Shown in pieces: positions 5,064-6,088 of a stretch of 6,088 bases of DNA (its first letter is position 1; each line of letters begins with the position of its first letter). The notes under the pieces are model-generated. The model saw only the letters and a list, made by a program, of their open reading frames with translations, searched no databases and was not told the origin of the DNA. Source of the stretch: Propionibacteriaceae bacterium (GTDB lineage Bacteria; Actinomycetota; Actinomycetes; Propionibacteriales; Propionibacteriaceae); contig CAJPNZ010000146.1 of NCBI GenBank assembly GCA_905372155.1, positions 1 through 6,088 on the forward strand, written 5' to 3'. The position numbers and the translations under genes are program-made.

Positions 5064-6088
5064 CTAGTAGACGGCGGGGATTTCGCCGGCAGCGAGGGCG
5101 CGCCCGGCGGCCTCTGCGGATGCGGCTCGCTGCGTGGCGGCGCGTTCAACAACGTCGTCCAGGTCTGCGATGCCGAGGCCGTCGAGGACGTCGCGCATGG
5201 CGAGCCCAAGGTCCTGCTTGATCTGGGCGACCTGCCACAGTTCGAGGATGTCGATTTCCTGGGGTGGCGCCCAGGTGATCACTGGATTCTCTATGCCGAG
5301 CAGCTGCGCGAGGCCCCGCAGTACGGGGGTGTTGTCGCGTTGATAGGCACGAACCCGGGCGGCGAGACGGGCGGTGAGGACGCGCAGCGATTCCCCGGAG
5401 GGGACGTCGCTGGCGGTGGGGGTGAGGTAGTAGGGCGGGATGCCGACGATGCGGGACGCCTTGAGTGCGTAGGCGTCCTGCACGGCGAGGATCTTGGTGA
5501 GGTCGGCGGGGTCGAGCTGTCCGAACGGCCCGCCGCCGTCGTGCGTGAAGATCTGCTGCCGGGTGGGGTCGAAGCGGCGCTTCACGCTGCCGGCGATGAC
5601 CTTGGCCGCGGCCTGCATGTACTCGCCGGCGGCGGCGAGGGGGTTGGTGGCCTCCGGCTTGTAGTTGAGCAGGTACCGCAGGGGACGGGAGTAGGCCTCC
5701 CCGGCGACGACGAGATCCGCCAGAGACTTGTTGAGTGCATCCTGTAGCGGGATGACGTCATGCAGAATGGACGCTCCATAGCCCCGCTGGTCGACGGCGC
5801 CGAGCTTCCACCATGCGACGGGGGTAGCGCCGAAGTCGTGCGGAATGTAGTCGCCTGCTTCGTCGTCGCTGTACGGCGCCCATACTGTGGGGTTGGTGGG
5901 AAGTGCGGTGGTGTCGCTGTCTGCGGGCAGTGGTGCCGTCGCGAACCTGGTCACGCCTTCCGCGTCGTAGATGTTGATGCGTCCGCGCAGCTGACCGTCC
6001 ACCCACACTTTCGCGGCCCAGTCGAGAATGGCGGGGTTGTCGGGGTGGACGTGGGGGACGATCTCGTCGGCGCGGTGGAAGTGGGGGG
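5064..6088 (-). CDS. Phage portal protein, SPP1 gp6-like (N-terminus missing)
   Basis: The frame is open from the right edge of the window to a TAG at 5066-5064, giving 341 visible residues. It reads through a GTG at 6008 without a break, so that codon is internal and the true start lies outside the window. Portal proteins form the dodecameric ring at one capsid vertex through which DNA is packaged and ejected, and to which the connector proteins bind. Supporting signs are the family-typical PSGESLR stretch (about 5380-5405), preceded by a 'RIVGIPPYYLTPTASDVPSG' segment, then a helical stretch and a 'WAPPQEID' wing-like segment. The C-terminus is alanine-rich and helical (VVERAATQRAASAEAAGRAL). 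It is followed at once by a MuF gene, the standard portal-MuF-scaffold-capsid order. It stops two bases before the next start codon. Assignment to the Phage_prot_Gp6 type rests on motif recall and gene order. Confidence 0.9.
   Translation of the reverse strand, partial: PHFHRADEIVPHVHPDNPAILDWAAKVWVDGQLRGRINIYDAEGVTRFATAPLPADSDTTALPTNPTVWAPYSDDEAGDYIPHDFGATPVAWWKLGAVDQRGYGASILHDVIPLQDALNKSLADLVVAGEAYSRPLRYLLNYKPEATNPLAAAGEYMQAAAKVIAGSVKRRFDPTRQQIFTHDGGGPFGQLDPADLTKILAVQDAYALKASRIVGIPPYYLTPTASDVPSGESLRVLTARLAARVRAYQRDNTPVLRGLAQLLGIENPVITWAPPQEIDILELWQVAQIKQDLGLAMRDVLDGLGIADLDDVVERAATQRAASAEAAGRALAAGEIPAVY

Noticed and set aside
4893..5747. Long plus-strand open frame (284 residues) opposite the MuF start and portal gene
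   Set aside because: It is Gly/Asp/Val/Glu-rich low-complexity sequence typical of the antisense of GC-rich genes, spans two well-supported minus-strand genes, and has no recognisable family or matching ribosome binding site.
6006..6008. GTG as the start of the portal gene
   Set aside because: The frame stays open to the right edge with a sensible sequence (26 more residues), and a portal protein of only 314 residues would lack its N-terminal part.

Overview
This window holds part of the head and head-tail connector gene module of a tailed, siphovirus-like phage or prophage. Everything that looks like a real gene reads on the minus strand, so the biological order runs from the right end to the left. 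High G+C with strong GC3 bias, GTG starts, AGGAGG-type ribosome binding sites, and an actinophage-type DUF6093-like protein next to a small 'ADWV(R/K)V' protein all point to a high-GC actinobacterial host, most likely Streptomyces or a relative. No integrase, attachment site, tRNA, CRISPR array or host gene is visible, so lytic phage and prophage cannot be told apart here.

Layout, in transcription order: (1) portal protein, lacking its N-terminus (6088-5064). (2) A 498-residue MuF-type minor head protein whose last ~150 residues look like a CdiA-type PD-(D/E)xK tRNase toxin domain (5061-3565). (3) A 113-base intergenic stretch that can fold into one extended RNA hairpin (3564-3452). (4) Scaffold protein (3451-2966). 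(5) HK97-fold major capsid protein (2939-2013). (6) A 67-residue protein with an acidic, proline-rich tail encoded by a duplicated 48-bp unit (2010-1807). (7) A putative head-tail connector (1785-1339). (8) A DUF6093-like adaptor (1342-908). (9) An HK97 gp10-like head closure/tail completion protein (911-573). (10) A putative tail terminator (570-193). (11) The start of a small conserved actinophage protein (193-1), which usually precedes the tail tube gene.

Genes 1-2 and 5-11 are packed with gaps of 28 bases or less, or with 1-4 base overlaps, as expected for one late operon. Portal, MuF protein, scaffold and capsid protein build the procapsid; the small proteins to the left close the packaged head and join it to the tail. 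The only sizeable break is the 113-base structured gap directly after the toxin-tipped MuF gene and before the scaffold, where an immunity gene might have been expected but none is present.

The most notable feature is the MuF-tRNase fusion: a virion-associated morphogenesis protein carrying what looks like a polymorphic toxin tip, with lower G+C than its surroundings and no adjacent immunity gene.
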